DNA from: Glaciimonas sp.
GTDB taxonomy: Bacteria; Pseudomonadota; Gammaproteobacteria; Burkholderiales; Burkholderiaceae_D
Assembly (NCBI GenBank): GCA_012927585.1
Contig: JABBOY010000024.1
Span: 1-55,942, forward strand
Direction: 5' to 3'
Length of the DNA: 55,942 nt
Shown here: positions 1-9,399 of the stretch, in pieces
Position numbering within the stretch: the first letter of the stretch is position 1
How the letters are laid out: every line of letters starts with the position of its first letter
The notes under the pieces: model-generated
Databases searched by the model: none
Told to the model about the DNA's origin: nothing
What the model saw: only the letters and a program-made list of their open reading frames with translations
Program-made: the position numbers and the translations under genes

Positions 1-368
1 AGCGGGTAGCCGACATCATGAGTGAAATCACCGCTGCCAGCCAGGAGCAAAGCGCCGGCATCGAAGAGGTCAACCAAGCCATCGGCCAGATGGATGAAAT
101 GACGCAACAGAATGCGGCGCTGGTGGAACAGGCGGCTGCTGCGGCCGAAAGCCTGCAGGATCAGGCTAAGTCGCTGGCGCAGGCGGTGAGCGTGTTCAAG
201 CTGGGCCATGAAACCTCGGCGGCACTGGTGCTGCGTGCGCCTGTGGCAAAAACCCCGGCGCTTGCCAGGGCCGTCTCAAAGCAAAAAGCCATCACGACAG
301 CTACAGCCGCGCCAAAGCCTAAAGGCAAGCCTGCCGGCAGCGACGGTGACGAGTGGGAAGAATTTTAG
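1..368 (+). CDS. Methyl-accepting chemotaxis protein, C-terminal fragment
   Basis: This is the 3' end of a chemoreceptor gene that enters from the left edge; the frame is open from base 3. The visible part is the end of the cytoplasmic four-helix signalling bundle (EITAASQEQSAGIEEVNQAI, then QNAALVEQAAAAAESLQDQA), followed by an Ala/Lys/Pro-rich linker. The last residues, EWEEF, fit the xWxxF pentapeptide that tethers the CheR/CheB adaptation enzymes in many receptors. The ligand domain is outside the window, so the stimulus cannot be named. The bundle is closely similar to that of the complete receptor at 41578, which has no such tail. Confidence 0.93.
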   Translation, partial: RVADIMSEITAASQEQSAGIEEVNQAIGQMDEMTQQNAALVEQAAAAAESLQDQAKSLAQAVSVFKLGHETSAALVLRAPVAKTPALARAVSKQKAITTATAAPKPKGKPAGSDGDEWEEF

Positions 369-422
369 ACAAGAGCACGAGTTTTAGGCAAGAGCACGAC
401 AGCTGCCGCATGTGAGAAAAGC

Positions 423-445
423 AAAGGGAGCCGAAGGCTCCCTTT
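423..445. terminator. Hairpin after the chemoreceptor gene
   Basis: A perfect 10-bp stem (AAAGGGAGCC / GGCTCCCTTT) with a GAA loop lies 55 bases after the receptor stop codon. The T-rich 3' arm fits a factor-independent terminator for the plus-strand gene. Confidence 0.7.
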
Positions 446-490
446 CTGGTTTCGGCGTTCAAAACACCATCCTGCCCACTGAAAACTAAT

Positions 491-562
491 GGTACAGCAT
501 GCTGTATTATTAAATATGCCTTGTTTTATATGCGGCAATATGCCTGTTTATCGGCATACTCC
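491..562 (+). repeat. AT-rich dispersed intergenic element, copy 1
   Basis: This is one member of a family in this window with the order CTGTATT..TTAAATA.., TATGCGG about 30-35 bases later, then CATACTCC at the end. It lies between two convergent genes. Other copies are at 9295, 11324, 21039, 26029, 29388 (reversed), 39071 and a weak one at 43112. Confidence 0.6.
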
Positions 563-693
563 ACAATTTATTGATAACCAGGAAGTTACGAATCAGTCAT
601 CAGAAATAGGGAGACACTTCAATCCCAAAACGCAATTAATTTCATGGATTTATCGAAACCCATGAAAAATCAATTGCAGCTTAAGGCAATTCC

Positions 694-1233
694 TTATTTG
701 TATTCAGCTTTATTGAAAGCCTCGACACCTGCCATGATCTCCAGCTTGGCTTCTTCCGGGCCGGCCCATCCTTCAATTTTTACCCATTTACCCTTTTCGA
801 GATCCTTGTAATGCTCGAAAAAATGCTGGATTTGATTCAGCAGTAGTTCGTTCATATCTCCCGGTTTTTGCCAGTGGGTGTATATCGACAGTATCTTGTC
901 CACTGGTACCGCCAATACCTTGGCATCGTCACCACCGTCATCCGTCATTTTAAGTACGCCAATTGCACGGCAACGCACAACTACCCCTGGAAAAAGTGGA
1001 AATGGCGTAATCACCAGCACATCGACCGGGTCACCATCACCGGCGATAGTGTTTGGGACATAGCCATAGTTACAGGGATAGTGCATGGCAGTACCCATGA
1101 AACGATCAACAAAAATCGCGCCAGACTCCTTATCCACCTCGTACTTGATCGGATCGGCATTCATCGGGATTTCGATAATTACGTTGAAATCATTCGGCAA
1201 ATCGCGGCCGGCAGGGACATTATTCAGGCTCAT
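694..1233 (-). CDS. ppa: Inorganic pyrophosphatase
   Basis: Soluble family I inorganic pyrophosphatase of 179 residues, the usual bacterial length. It hydrolyses PPi to two phosphates in the cytoplasm and so pulls biosynthetic reactions forward. The family signature is present (DGDPVDVLV, with the metal-binding aspartates), as are the N-terminal [15 protein letters not shown] segment and the [20 protein letters not shown] region. It stands alone, 97 bases downstream of hemY on the same strand, so it may be co-transcribed with the haem genes or have its own promoter. Confidence 0.97.
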   Translation of the reverse strand: MSLNNVPAGRDLPNDFNVIIEIPMNADPIKYEVDKESGAIFVDRFMGTAMHYPCNYGYVPNTIAGDGDPVDVLVITPFPLFPGVVVRCRAIGVLKMTDDGGDDAKVLAVPVDKILSIYTHWQKPGDMNELLLNQIQHFFEHYKDLEKGKWVKIEGWAGPEEAKLEIMAGVEAFNKAEYK

Positions 1234-1330
1234 GGTGCTTTCTCAACAGTTTGGAAATTTGATTTACGAATAATTATAGCGGTTTTCAGTAATCTATTTT
1301 GCACTGCAACATAGCAGATTACCATTCCGA

Positions 1331-2527
1331 TTACAGCATGGTGGCCAGCGCGCAAAGACGGTAATGCGTGGCTGCCTGCTCGGTCTGATGCAATGCGTCA
1401 TGCAGTTGCGCCAACTTCAGATGCGCTTCACGCACTAACGTCGCGGAGGTCGCATCCGACAGGGCCTGCTCCAAATAGCGTTGCGCCTTACCCCATAATT
1501 TTTGCTTTAAACACAATGACCCGAGGGTAAGCACAAGCTCGGCATCGGTTGGACGTTTTTTGATCCAGGCTTCGCAATATTCGATCTGGGCCAGCAATGC
1601 AGGATCACCGTTAGCAGCGGCAGATTCCCGGTATGCGCGTAGCAGGCGCGCATCCCAATCCGCACTCAATGCTTTCTCCACTACCTTGCGGGCATCGTCA
1701 TGCAATCCAATGGCATTAAATGCGCTGGCAGCACGCACCGCGACAAACGGTTTTTTCTGATCTTCGTCAGGAATATTCCACAACACACGTCGGATCGAAT
1801 CCGCATCATGACTGCGATTTGACAATGCATCATCGTAGGCCAACTCGCGCAGACGAGCGGACAACGCGGGATGCAGTACTTTATTCTTATCCAGCAATTG
1901 CACCAGACGCAATACTTCAGGCCAATTCTTGGCCTGCTGATTGGCTTTCAGCGCCAAGCGCAGCACATGAATATGCCTGGTGCCGCTGGCATTAAGCTCT
2001 TTTACCGCCGCCAGAGCAGCTTCAGATTGATGGTCATCGACCAGCAATTCGATGGTTGTCATGAGGCGGGCGGTATTCAACGACAAATCATTCTGCGTCT
2101 TGGATAGCCAACCATCGCGACGTTCAGGTTGTTGCATCCTGTGCGCAGCCCGAGCACCTATCAATGCTGCCAGGCCAGCATTATCCGGTAAGTTTGCAGC
2201 CTGTTTAGCTGCTTTCTGAGCTTGTCCAAAACGGCCTTCAAATAGTGACTTCAGCGCATCGCGCAGTGCTTGATTACCTTCATGCTCGCGCCGTGTCTGG
2301 CGATAAGCAGCAACACGTCCCGGCATTTTCTGCGTCATGCGAATGGTGCGCAGCAAGAAATACAACAGTAGGAACAGCAACGTAATCAACAGCAGAAAAA
2401 AATTCAGCGATAAATCAATCCGGTACGGCGGATAAAACAGCACGACGTTACCAATATTAAAGCGGGCGGCAACAGCAAACCCGACGGCAATGGCCAACAA
2501 TAAGAGAAGCCTGAGGAACAGTCCCAT
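1331..2527 (-). CDS. hemY: HemY-type membrane TPR protein
   Basis: A 398-residue protein with two hydrophobic segments near the N-terminus (about residues 3-22 and 38-60), matching the HemY N-terminal domain, followed by a long helical part with tetratricopeptide-like repeats (for example RPTDAELVLTLGSLCLKQKLWGKAQ). This gammaproteobacterial/betaproteobacterial HemY is not the Bacillus protoporphyrinogen oxidase; it is an inner-membrane protein of the hem operon with a poorly defined role in late haem or tetrapyrrole metabolism. It is last in hemC-hemD-hemX-hemY and starts 3 bases after the hemX stop, so translation is probably coupled. Confidence 0.93.
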   Translation of the reverse strand: MGLFLRLLLLLAIAVGFAVAARFNIGNVVLFYPPYRIDLSLNFFLLLITLLFLLLYFLLRTIRMTQKMPGRVAAYRQTRREHEGNQALRDALKSLFEGRFGQAQKAAKQAANLPDNAGLAALIGARAAHRMQQPERRDGWLSKTQNDLSLNTARLMTTIELLVDDHQSEAALAAVKELNASGTRHIHVLRLALKANQQAKNWPEVLRLVQLLDKNKVLHPALSARLRELAYDDALSNRSHDADSIRRVLWNIPDEDQKKPFVAVRAASAFNAIGLHDDARKVVEKALSADWDARLLRAYRESAAANGDPALLAQIEYCEAWIKKRPTDAELVLTLGSLCLKQKLWGKAQRYLEQALSDATSATLVREAHLKLAQLHDALHQTEQAATHYRLCALATML

Positions 2528-2530
2528 ATG

Positions 2531-3649
2531 TTACCGCTTCGCTTTGTAGTTACGCACTGCATTAAGACTGTTAGTCAGGGTCGGCATCTCAATTGACAGG
2601 TTGCTGCCCTGCACTTGCTTCAGCAACGTTTGCACTGTTTGCGTGCGCTTGGCGCGGGTATCGAAGTATTTGCTTATGGCGTCTTGCGAGGCGATCATGT
2701 CGCTGCGAAATGCAGATTCGTTGCGCGACAGTAGCGCCAACCTGGCATTCAGCAAGCGCAGCTTGAGGTTTTCCCTGGCGTAGTATTCCTGCGTCGGCGA
2801 CAGCAATAGCGCCTCGGGCGACTCGACGCTGCGGATGCGCACCAACTGCTGCAAATCGCCCCACATCTCGGTTGAAATTTTTTGCCATGCATCTTGCAAT
2901 TTCAGCATCCATTGCGCGCCGATATTTTGATTGCCCGCTGTTGCGCTATCGGTCTTGGCTGCCTTGACATTTTTAAGCGCTGCAGGTCTCGGCTTGGGTA
3001 CCGAAACCGGCGGCTTTTCATCTGACAGCAATGGCAAAGCGTCGATTTGTGCAATCGCGCTGTCAAGACGCAAAGCAATCCCGGTCAAATCCAGGTTGGG
3101 CAGGGATTTCAGCTTTTCCAGGTCGCTCGCAATAGCACGCCGTATCTGAATAAATTGCGGCCTATCCGAATTGGACAAACGGGTATCGGCATTTTGCAAG
3201 GCAATCAAGGCGCCAGCCACATTACCAGCCAATTGCAGTTGCTGGCTGGCAGTCGATAGCACCTGTTCGATTTCCGCCAGCGCCCATTCGTCGCGGGTCT
3301 TGGAAAAAGCCTGATACAGTTGTTCCAGTGCCAATTGCTGGCTCTGCGCCTCCACCTGCTTGCTTTCCAGCACATTCACCTTGGCTTGTATTTCTTTCAA
3401 ACTCTCCAGGCTTGTCTTGGCGACTAACCTGGTTTCATTATTGATAGAGTCTGCACTTTGCAGGCGGCGCGCCAACTCTTCGCGCAGACCGCCAACCTCG
3501 GTTTTCGCTGTCCACCACTGCGCTGCGATTAAAAGCAGCAATACCAGTAATCCAATCGGCAGCAGCAATCGCATCAATTTATTATTTCCAGCCGCAGCGG
3601 CAGGCTTGGCTGACGGATTATTTTCCAGAGGATTCGAGGTCTCATTCAT
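2531..3649 (-). CDS. hemX: HemX, putative uroporphyrinogen-III methyltransferase-like membrane protein
   Basis: A 372-residue protein with a short cytoplasmic N-terminus, one transmembrane helix (about residues 24-45, LMRLLLPIGLLVLLLLIAAQ), and a coiled-coil and helical periplasmic part (ARRLQSADSINNETRL onward). This matches HemX of proteobacterial hem operons. The family was once called uroporphyrinogen-III C-methyltransferase, but no SAM-binding methyltransferase motif is visible, so a scaffold role is as likely. Its start overlaps the hemD stop by a few bases. A mid-protein Lys/Ala/Pro stretch (about 215-240) looks like a linker. Confidence 0.92.
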   Translation of the reverse strand: MNETSNPLENNPSAKPAAAAGNNKLMRLLLPIGLLVLLLLIAAQWWTAKTEVGGLREELARRLQSADSINNETRLVAKTSLESLKEIQAKVNVLESKQVEAQSQQLALEQLYQAFSKTRDEWALAEIEQVLSTASQQLQLAGNVAGALIALQNADTRLSNSDRPQFIQIRRAIASDLEKLKSLPNLDLTGIALRLDSAIAQIDALPLLSDEKPPVSVPKPRPAALKNVKAAKTDSATAGNQNIGAQWMLKLQDAWQKISTEMWGDLQQLVRIRSVESPEALLLSPTQEYYARENLKLRLLNARLALLSRNESAFRSDMIASQDAISKYFDTRAKRTQTVQTLLKQVQGSNLSIEMPTLTNSLNAVRNYKAKR

Positions 3650-4415
3650 GGCTGGATTGTAACGCGGCTAGCAGTCGTTCGTCGCCTGATCCGGTCAGGG
3701 TGACATTGTTGAAACACAAGTTTTTGGCAACTTCCGCAATGCGACTGTGCGGAACGATCAAGTGCTTATGTTGCATTTTTACAACATATTCAGTGCCGGC
3801 AATCTGTTTCACCAGGCCCATCAGGATGTGCAAAGCTTCGGAACTGGTGATGATCCAATCGGATTCGACATCCAGCAAGCTCTGTAATTGCTGCAGAACC
3901 GCCGGACTCGGCTCTGGAGCAGTACGTCGATATGCCGCAACCTGGGTGACGCTGGCGCCGCTCCGGCGTAACGCATCGGCCAACAATTCACGCCCGCTCT
4001 CGCCGCGCACAATCAACACCCTGCTGCCGCGCAAGGCTTCGATATCCAGCACTTCCAGCAAAGTTTGCGAGTCGGTTCGTAGCGGGTCGCGTGGACAATG
4101 AATGGTGGCGTTGGCGTCACTCACGCCATGTTCGGCCAGTGCGGCCCGGCTCCCCTCTCCTACCACCGCAATAGCGACTTCGGCCGGCCAATGCGAAAGA
4201 TAGGCAAACGCAGCATGAATCGCATTCGGGCTCACGAACGCCACCATCGAGAACTGCGTCAGATCGGCCAGCACCGCTTGCAACGCGGTGGAATCCGGCA
4301 ATGGGTGGATTTCCAGCAAAGGGAATATGACGGCGGCACGCCCCAAGGCCGTCACTTGTTGCGCAAGTGGCCCGGCTTGCGCAAGCGGGCGGGTTATGAC
4401 CACTGTCTTGCTCAT
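3642..4415 (-). CDS. hemD: Uroporphyrinogen-III synthase
   Basis: A 257-residue HemD that cyclises hydroxymethylbilane with inversion of ring D to give uroporphyrinogen III. Family features seen are the N-terminal [17 protein letters not shown], the [11 protein letters not shown] motif, [16 protein letters not shown] and the C-terminal [10 protein letters not shown]. HemD is poorly conserved, so the operon position supports the call: it overlaps hemC by an ATGA junction and hemX at its 3' end. Confidence 0.95.
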   Translation of the reverse strand: MSKTVVITRPLAQAGPLAQQVTALGRAAVIFPLLEIHPLPDSTALQAVLADLTQFSMVAFVSPNAIHAAFAYLSHWPAEVAIAVVGEGSRAALAEHGVSDANATIHCPRDPLRTDSQTLLEVLDIEALRGSRVLIVRGESGRELLADALRRSGASVTQVAAYRRTAPEPSPAVLQQLQSLLDVESDWIITSSEALHILMGLVKQIAGTEYVVKMQHKHLIVPHSRIAEVAKNLCFNNVTLTGSGDERLLAALQSSHE

Positions 4416-5362
4416 TCGGCGGCGTCAGGAGTGCATGCAGCAAGTATTCCGGCCGCATCTTGCGCAGCCAGTGCTTCAGCCACCTGGCGCCCAAGAGCTT
4501 CCGGCGCATCAGCGGGGCCAAATGCTTCTGCTGTTGCCATTCGCCGACCGTCCGGCGTAGCCACCATCGCACGCAGGCGCAGCGTGGCCCCATCCAGCGT
4601 AGCAAACGCAGCCAGCGGAATCTGGCAACTGCCGCCAAACACCCGCGATACGGCGCGCTCGGCCAGCACCGCCTGGGTGGTTGCCTGGTGCGCCAGCGGC
4701 GCCAGCCAGGCTGTCAGGTCAGCGCGCTCGGACTGGATCTCGATTGCCATCGCACCTTGCCCTGCCGCCGGCAAACTTTGTTCCGGCTCCAGCACGCAAC
4801 GAATGCGCGCATTCGCACCGAGCCGCATCAAGCCTGCCGCCGCCAGGATAATGGCTGCGTATTCGCCCCGGTCGAGTTTAGCCAGCCGGGTATCGAGATT
4901 GCCGCGCAACGGCCGTATCACCAGATGCGAGTAACGCGCGGCGATCAGTGCCTGCCGGCGCAAGCTGCTGGTGCCTACCACGGCGCCATGCGGCAGCGCA
5001 TCCAACGACGCATAATCATTGGAGACGAAAGCATCGCGCGGATCTTCGCGCTGCATCACCGCTGCCAGACAAAAGCCATCTGGCAGATTCATCGGCACAT
5101 CTTTAAGAGAGTGCACGGCAAAGTCGGCCCGCCCTTCCTGCATGGCGACTTCCAGTTCCTTAACGAATAAGCCCTTGCCACCCACTTTAGACAACGCACG
5201 ATCCAGAATTTGATCGCCGCGGGTGGTGATACCGAGAATTTCAATGTGGCACTGCGGATATAATTCGGACAAACGGGAGCGCACATGTTCAGCCTGCCAC
5301 ATGGCAAGACGGCTTTCGCGCGATACGATACGCAATTTGGAGGGAGAAGATTCTTTCAACAC
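4412..5362 (-). CDS. hemC: Hydroxymethylbilane synthase (porphobilinogen deaminase)
   Basis: This cytoplasmic enzyme condenses four porphobilinogens into hydroxymethylbilane. It has 316 residues, with [14 protein letters not shown] near the start, [40 protein letters not shown] in shorter pieces, and the dipyrromethane-cofactor cysteine region [12 protein letters not shown]. The best start is GTG at 5362, preceded by a GAAAGAG ribosome-binding site; no in-frame ATG precedes the conserved [11 protein letters not shown]. It is the first gene of hemCDXY and is divergent from ppc. Confidence 0.96.
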   Translation of the reverse strand: MLKESSPSKLRIVSRESRLAMWQAEHVRSRLSELYPQCHIEILGITTRGDQILDRALSKVGGKGLFVKELEVAMQEGRADFAVHSLKDVPMNLPDGFCLAAVMQREDPRDAFVSNDYASLDALPHGAVVGTSSLRRQALIAARYSHLVIRPLRGNLDTRLAKLDRGEYAAIILAAAGLMRLGANARIRCVLEPEQSLPAAGQGAMAIEIQSERADLTAWLAPLAHQATTQAVLAERAVSRVFGGSCQIPLAAFATLDGATLRLRAMVATPDGRRMATAEAFGPADAPEALGRQVAEALAAQDAAGILAACTPDAAE

Positions 5363-5538
5363 AGGCTCTTTCGATAAATTATTTTCTGCGGAGTATTTCT
5401 ATTTAACCGGGATGGATGCCGCGTCAAATCCATGCCGTTACGCACATGCTTGAGGCCAAATGTTATCACGCGACCATTGCCATTCATGGCTAAAGGCCAT
5501 TTTCCTCACCAGATCAAAACGGATTGCATTCGTTCACC
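5363..5538. promoter_or_regulatory. Divergent hemC / ppc promoter region
   Basis: About 175 bases separate the divergent hemC and ppc genes and must carry both promoters. I could not pick convincing -35/-10 pairs or an operator by eye. Confidence 0.5.
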
Positions 5539-8400
5539 ATGACTAAAAAAAACATCAGTACCCGACACTCCGCCAACCAACCGAGTGTCGACAAGGATGC
5601 CCCGCTGAAGGAGGACATACGCTTGTTAGGCCGCCTGCTAGGAGATGTGCTGCGCGATCAGGAGGGCGGTGCTGTTTATGATGTGGTGGAAACCATACGC
5701 CAGACGGCGGTGCGCTTTCGCCGCGACGCAGAAACCCAGTCCGGCGTCGACCTGAATAAGTTGCTCAAGAAATTGACCCGCGACGAGACCATTACGGTGG
5801 TGCGCGCCTTTTCCTACTTTTCGCATCTGGCCAACATCGCTGAAGACCAGCACCACAACCGCCGTCGCCGCGCGCATCTGCTGGCCGGTTCCGCGCCGCA
5901 ACAGGGCAGCGTCGCGTTTGCCTTGTCCAGGCTCGACAATGCCGGCGTGACCGGCGACGCGATTCATGATTTTTTCAAGCACGCACTCATTTCCCCTGTA
6001 TTGACCGCGCATCCAACAGAAGTGCAGCGTAAAAGCATCCTGGATGCAGAACGCGAAATCGCCCGTCTGCTGGCCGAACGCGATCATCCGATGACACCAA
6101 AAGAGCTAGCCGGCAACACGGAGCTGCTGCATGCGTGTGTCGTCACATTGTGGCAAACCCGCATGCTGCGCAACTCCAAGCTGAGCGTAGCTGATGAGAT
6201 CGAGAATGCGCTGTCTTACTATCGCATCACATTTCTGCACGAATTGCCTGGCTTGTATAACGACATCGCAACCGAAATCGCCACCCAGTTCCCGTCCCAT
6301 GCCAGGCCGTCCGATACTCCGGCCTATCTGCAGATGGGCAGTTGGATCGGCGGCGACCGGGATGGCAATCCGAACGTCAATGCCGACACCATGCAGCATG
6401 CGCTGGGACGCCAATCAGCCACCATTATTGAATTTTACCTGGGCGAAATCCATCTACTCGGAGCAGAACTCTCCAGTTCCATTGCACTGGTTCACGTCTC
6501 ACCGCAACTGCAAGCGCTAGCCGATGCCTCGCCCGACACTTCGGCCCACCGCGCCGATGAGCCTTACCGGCGCGCCCTGGTTGGTATCTATGCACGATTG
6601 GCTGCCACCGCACGGTCGCTTGGCGTAACTAACATCCTGCGCCATGAAATCGGCCACGCGGCACCCTACTCGGCAGCTACCGAACTCGGCTTTGACCTTA
6701 ACCTTGTCGCCGAATCACTCAAATCGCACCATGCCGCCGCCTTGATCAAGCCACGCCTGTCGTCCTTAATGCGGGCCACTGAAATATTCGGTTTCCATTT
6801 GGCTACCCTGGATATGCGCCAGACTTCAGACGTGCATGAAATCGTTCTGGCAGAATTATTCGCCCAATCCGGGGTGGAAAAGAATTACACCGCACTACAC
6901 GAAGAACAAAAGATCGCCTTGCTGCGCCAAGAGTTGAGCCAGCCGCGCCTGATGTATTCGCCCTACATTGCCTACTCGGACCAGACCAATTCCGAACTAT
7001 CGGTGCTGCGCGCGGCGCGCCAGATTCGGCTGCGTTTCGGGGATCGTGCGATCCGCAATTACATCATCTCGCACACCGAAACCGTGTCCGACCTGCTCGA
7101 AGTGCTGCTGCTGCAAAAAGAAACCGGCTTGCTGCGTTCGCAATCGGACCCCGGCGCACTGCCGACAAGCGAAACCAGGCACGACCTGATGGTGATTCCG
7201 CTGTTCGAGACCATCCCCGATCTGCGTCGCGCTGCCGCCATCATGCAGGAATTGATGGCGCTACCGGAATTTGCCCGGCAACTGGCGCAACAAGGCCGGC
7301 TGCAAGAAGTCATGCTGGGTTATTCGGACTCCAATAAGGATGGCGGCTTTTTGACGTCCAACTGGGAACTGTACAAGGCTGAAAACGCGCTGGTCAAAGT
7401 ATTCGATCACGCCGGCGTCAAGCTGCGCCTGTTCCACGGCCGCGGCGGCACGGTAGGCCGCGGCGGCGGCTCCAGCTACGAAGCGATCTTGGCGCAACCG
7501 CATGGCACCGTCAACGGCCAGATTCGCTTGACCGAGCAAGGCGAAATCATCGCCTCCAAGTTCTCGAATGCTGAAATCGGCCGTCGCAACCTGGAACTGC
7601 TGGTGGCTGCAACACTCGAAGCCAGCCTGATGCCACCCATCTCGGACTCGGACGCGCGCCATACCAAAAAGCTGCAGGAATTCGAACACGCGATGGGCGA
7701 ATTGTCCGAACGCGCTTATTCCGCCTACCGCAATCTGGTATACGAAACGCCAGGTTTTACCGATTATTTTTTTTCTGCCACACCGATTGCCGAGATCGCC
7801 GAACTCAACATCGGCTCGCGTCCCGCCTCGCGCAAATCGACCCGCCGCATCGAAGACTTGCGAGCAATTCCGTGGGGCTTTTCCTGGGGCCAATGCCGTT
7901 TGCTGCTACCGGGCTGGTATGGCTTCGGCAGCGCCGTATCCGAATGGATGAACGATGGCGACGAAAAAGCGCAAGCTAAAAAAGTCGCCACTCTGCGCGC
8001 GATGTTTCGCGAATGGCCGTTTTTTGCCACCCTGCTGTCGAATATGGACATGGTGCTGGCCAAAACCGACCTCGCAGTTGCTTCTCGCTACGCCGGGCTG
8101 GTGGCCGACAAAAAACTGCGCACCAGCGTCTTCAAACGGATTGTGGCGGAGCACAAACGCACCACGCAATGTCTGGAAACCATCACTGGCGCCACTGAGC
8201 GACTAGCCGGCAATCCGTCACTTGCGCGCTCGATCCAGAGTCGCTTCGCCTATCTCGATCCACTCAATCACTTGCAGGTCGAACTCATCAAGCGGCACCG
8301 CGCTGGGGCGACCGACCCCGATAAGATCGACCAGCGCGTCCATCGCGGCATCCACTTGTCGATCAACGGTATTGCGGCAGGGCTGCGCAATACCGGTTAG
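5539..8400 (+). CDS. ppc: Phosphoenolpyruvate carboxylase
   Basis: An anaplerotic enzyme that carboxylates PEP with bicarbonate to oxaloacetate. ATG at 5539 gives about 953 residues; a TTG five codons upstream is possible but less likely. Both catalytic signatures are present: the histidine motif VLTAHPTEVQRKSI and the glycine-rich FHGRGGTVGRGGGSSYEAI loop. The protein ends with GIAAGLRNTG, the conserved C-terminal active-site tail. The length is slightly longer than the enterobacterial enzyme because of an N-terminal extension. It is monocistronic or co-transcribed with the permease downstream, from which it is separated by a palindromic repeat. Confidence 0.98.
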   Translation: MTKKNISTRHSANQPSVDKDAPLKEDIRLLGRLLGDVLRDQEGGAVYDVVETIRQTAVRFRRDAETQSGVDLNKLLKKLTRDETITVVRAFSYFSHLANIAEDQHHNRRRRAHLLAGSAPQQGSVAFALSRLDNAGVTGDAIHDFFKHALISPVLTAHPTEVQRKSILDAEREIARLLAERDHPMTPKELAGNTELLHACVVTLWQTRMLRNSKLSVADEIENALSYYRITFLHELPGLYNDIATEIATQFPSHARPSDTPAYLQMGSWIGGDRDGNPNVNADTMQHALGRQSATIIEFYLGEIHLLGAELSSSIALVHVSPQLQALADASPDTSAHRADEPYRRALVGIYARLAATARSLGVTNILRHEIGHAAPYSAATELGFDLNLVAESLKSHHAAALIKPRLSSLMRATEIFGFHLATLDMRQTSDVHEIVLAELFAQSGVEKNYTALHEEQKIALLRQELSQPRLMYSPYIAYSDQTNSELSVLRAARQIRLRFGDRAIRNYIISHTETVSDLLEVLLLQKETGLLRSQSDPGALPTSETRHDLMVIPLFETIPDLRRAAAIMQELMALPEFARQLAQQGRLQEVMLGYSDSNKDGGFLTSNWELYKAENALVKVFDHAGVKLRLFHGRGGTVGRGGGSSYEAILAQPHGTVNGQIRLTEQGEIIASKFSNAEIGRRNLELLVAATLEASLMPPISDSDARHTKKLQEFEHAMGELSERAYSAYRNLVYETPGFTDYFFSATPIAEIAELNIGSRPASRKSTRRIEDLRAIPWGFSWGQCRLLLPGWYGFGSAVSEWMNDGDEKAQAKKVATLRAMFREWPFFATLLSNMDMVLAKTDLAVASRYAGLVADKKLRTSVFKRIVAEHKRTTQCLETITGATERLAGNPSLARSIQSRFAYLDPLNHLQVELIKRHRAGATDPDKIDQRVHRGIHLSINGIAAGLRNTG

Positions 8401-8402
8401 CC

Positions 8403-8459
8403 AGTAGCGTAGGTCTGCGTGCCTGCGACCGGGCCGCAGGCACGGAAGCCTACGCTACT
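8403..8459. repeat. GC-rich palindromic repeat, copy 1 (diverged)
   Basis: Long inverted repeat with arms AGTAGCGTAGGTCTGCGTGC and GCACGGAAGCCTACGCTACT around GACCGGGCC. It resembles the palindromes at 38987, 39977 and 49885 but is the most diverged copy. It begins 3 bases after the ppc stop and may also act as a transcript 3' end. Confidence 0.75.
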
Positions 8460-8521
8460 TAATTTTTCACACTATCCATCACCGCAAAACGCCCTGTTTT
8501 GCACGACACGATTCGACCGTC

Positions 8522-9292
8522 ATGACCTTAATGCACTGGGTAATAATTTGTACTGCAGCGCTGTTTGCCGGCGGCTTGAATGCGATCGCCGGTGGCGGCA
8601 GTTTTTTGACCTTCCCAGCACTGGTATTGGTCGGCGTGCCGCCGATTATGGCCAACGCAACCGGCACCGCCGCATTACTGCCGGGCTACGTCACAGGCGC
8701 GCTTGCCTTCAAGGACGACCTCGGCAGTCTGCGCTCCATGACTATGAAAAAATTGGTCGTATTCAGTTTAATCGGCGGCCTGATCGGAGCGTCGCTGCTG
8801 CTGGCGACCTCGGACGCCGGCTTTCGTCGCATCATTCCGTGGCTATTGCTGGCGGCGACCTGCCTGTTTGCATTTGGCGGAAAACTGGCCAACCGCTATG
8901 CCAGCACTGCTGAATCTGCCGGAACTGCCGGTTTTGCGCCGGGCTCGGTCTGGCCGTTGATTGTCGTATTTCTGGTTGCCATCTACGGCGGCTATTTCAA
9001 CGGCGGGCTCGGGATTCTTTTGCTGGCTGCATTTGCGCTGCTGGGTGAAACCAACATGAACAGCATGAATGGCTTAAAGAATATTGCGTCTGCCGTGTTG
9101 ACGGCAATCTCGGTGCTGGTCTACGCGCTAGGCGACGCTATCAACTGGCCGCTGGCATTTGCCATGATGGTCTGCTCCACACTCGGCGGGTATTTGGGCG
9201 GACGGCTGGCGCGCAAAATGCCGGCCAGGGCGGTGCGTACCGTGGTGATTATTACCGGCGCTGTGATGACGCTGATTTTCTTTCAGAAATAA
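8522..9292 (+). CDS. TauE/SafE family permease (putative sulfite/organo-anion exporter)
   Basis: A 256-residue integral membrane protein with about eight hydrophobic segments. It carries the family hallmarks GGLNAIAGGGSFLTFPALV near the N-terminus and YGGYFNGGLGILLLA in the second half. TauE/SafE proteins move sulfite, sulfoacetate or other organic anions across the inner membrane, but the substrate cannot be read here. No sulfur-metabolism gene is adjacent. Confidence 0.9.
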   Translation: MTLMHWVIICTAALFAGGLNAIAGGGSFLTFPALVLVGVPPIMANATGTAALLPGYVTGALAFKDDLGSLRSMTMKKLVVFSLIGGLIGASLLLATSDAGFRRIIPWLLLAATCLFAFGGKLANRYASTAESAGTAGFAPGSVWPLIVVFLVAIYGGYFNGGLGILLLAAFALLGETNMNSMNGLKNIASAVLTAISVLVYALGDAINWPLAFAMMVCSTLGGYLGGRLARKMPARAVRTVVIITGAVMTLIFFQK

Positions 9293-9294
9293 AA

Positions 9295-9366
9295 TATACA
9301 GTCATCTGTATTTATTATTTACGCATGTAATACATGCGGATAATGCGCCATTTTTTAATATACTCC
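9295..9366 (+). repeat. AT-rich dispersed intergenic element, copy 2
   Basis: Has CTGTATTTATTATTT, ACATGCGGATAATG and terminal ATACTCC in the family order. It starts 2 bases after the permease stop, between convergent genes. It is followed by TTAATAGCGGCTTAA, a segment also found in the weak copy at 43112. Confidence 0.6.
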
Positions 9367-9399
9367 GTGTATTTTAATAGCGGCTTAATCTGCACACCA

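Larger units (their letters stand above)
369..693. other. Convergent intergenic region
   Basis: This region separates the convergent receptor and pyrophosphatase genes. It holds the terminator hairpin at 423-445 and a copy of the AT-rich dispersed element at 491-562. I see no gene in the remaining bases. Confidence 0.7.

Noticed and set aside
4098-4934. 278-residue plus-strand frame opposite hemC/hemD
   Set aside because: Shadow of two well-supported genes; low complexity, no domain or ribosome-binding site.
5524-5538. TTG start giving a five-residue longer PEP carboxylase
   Set aside because: ATG at 5539 is nearby and no better ribosome-binding site favours the TTG.
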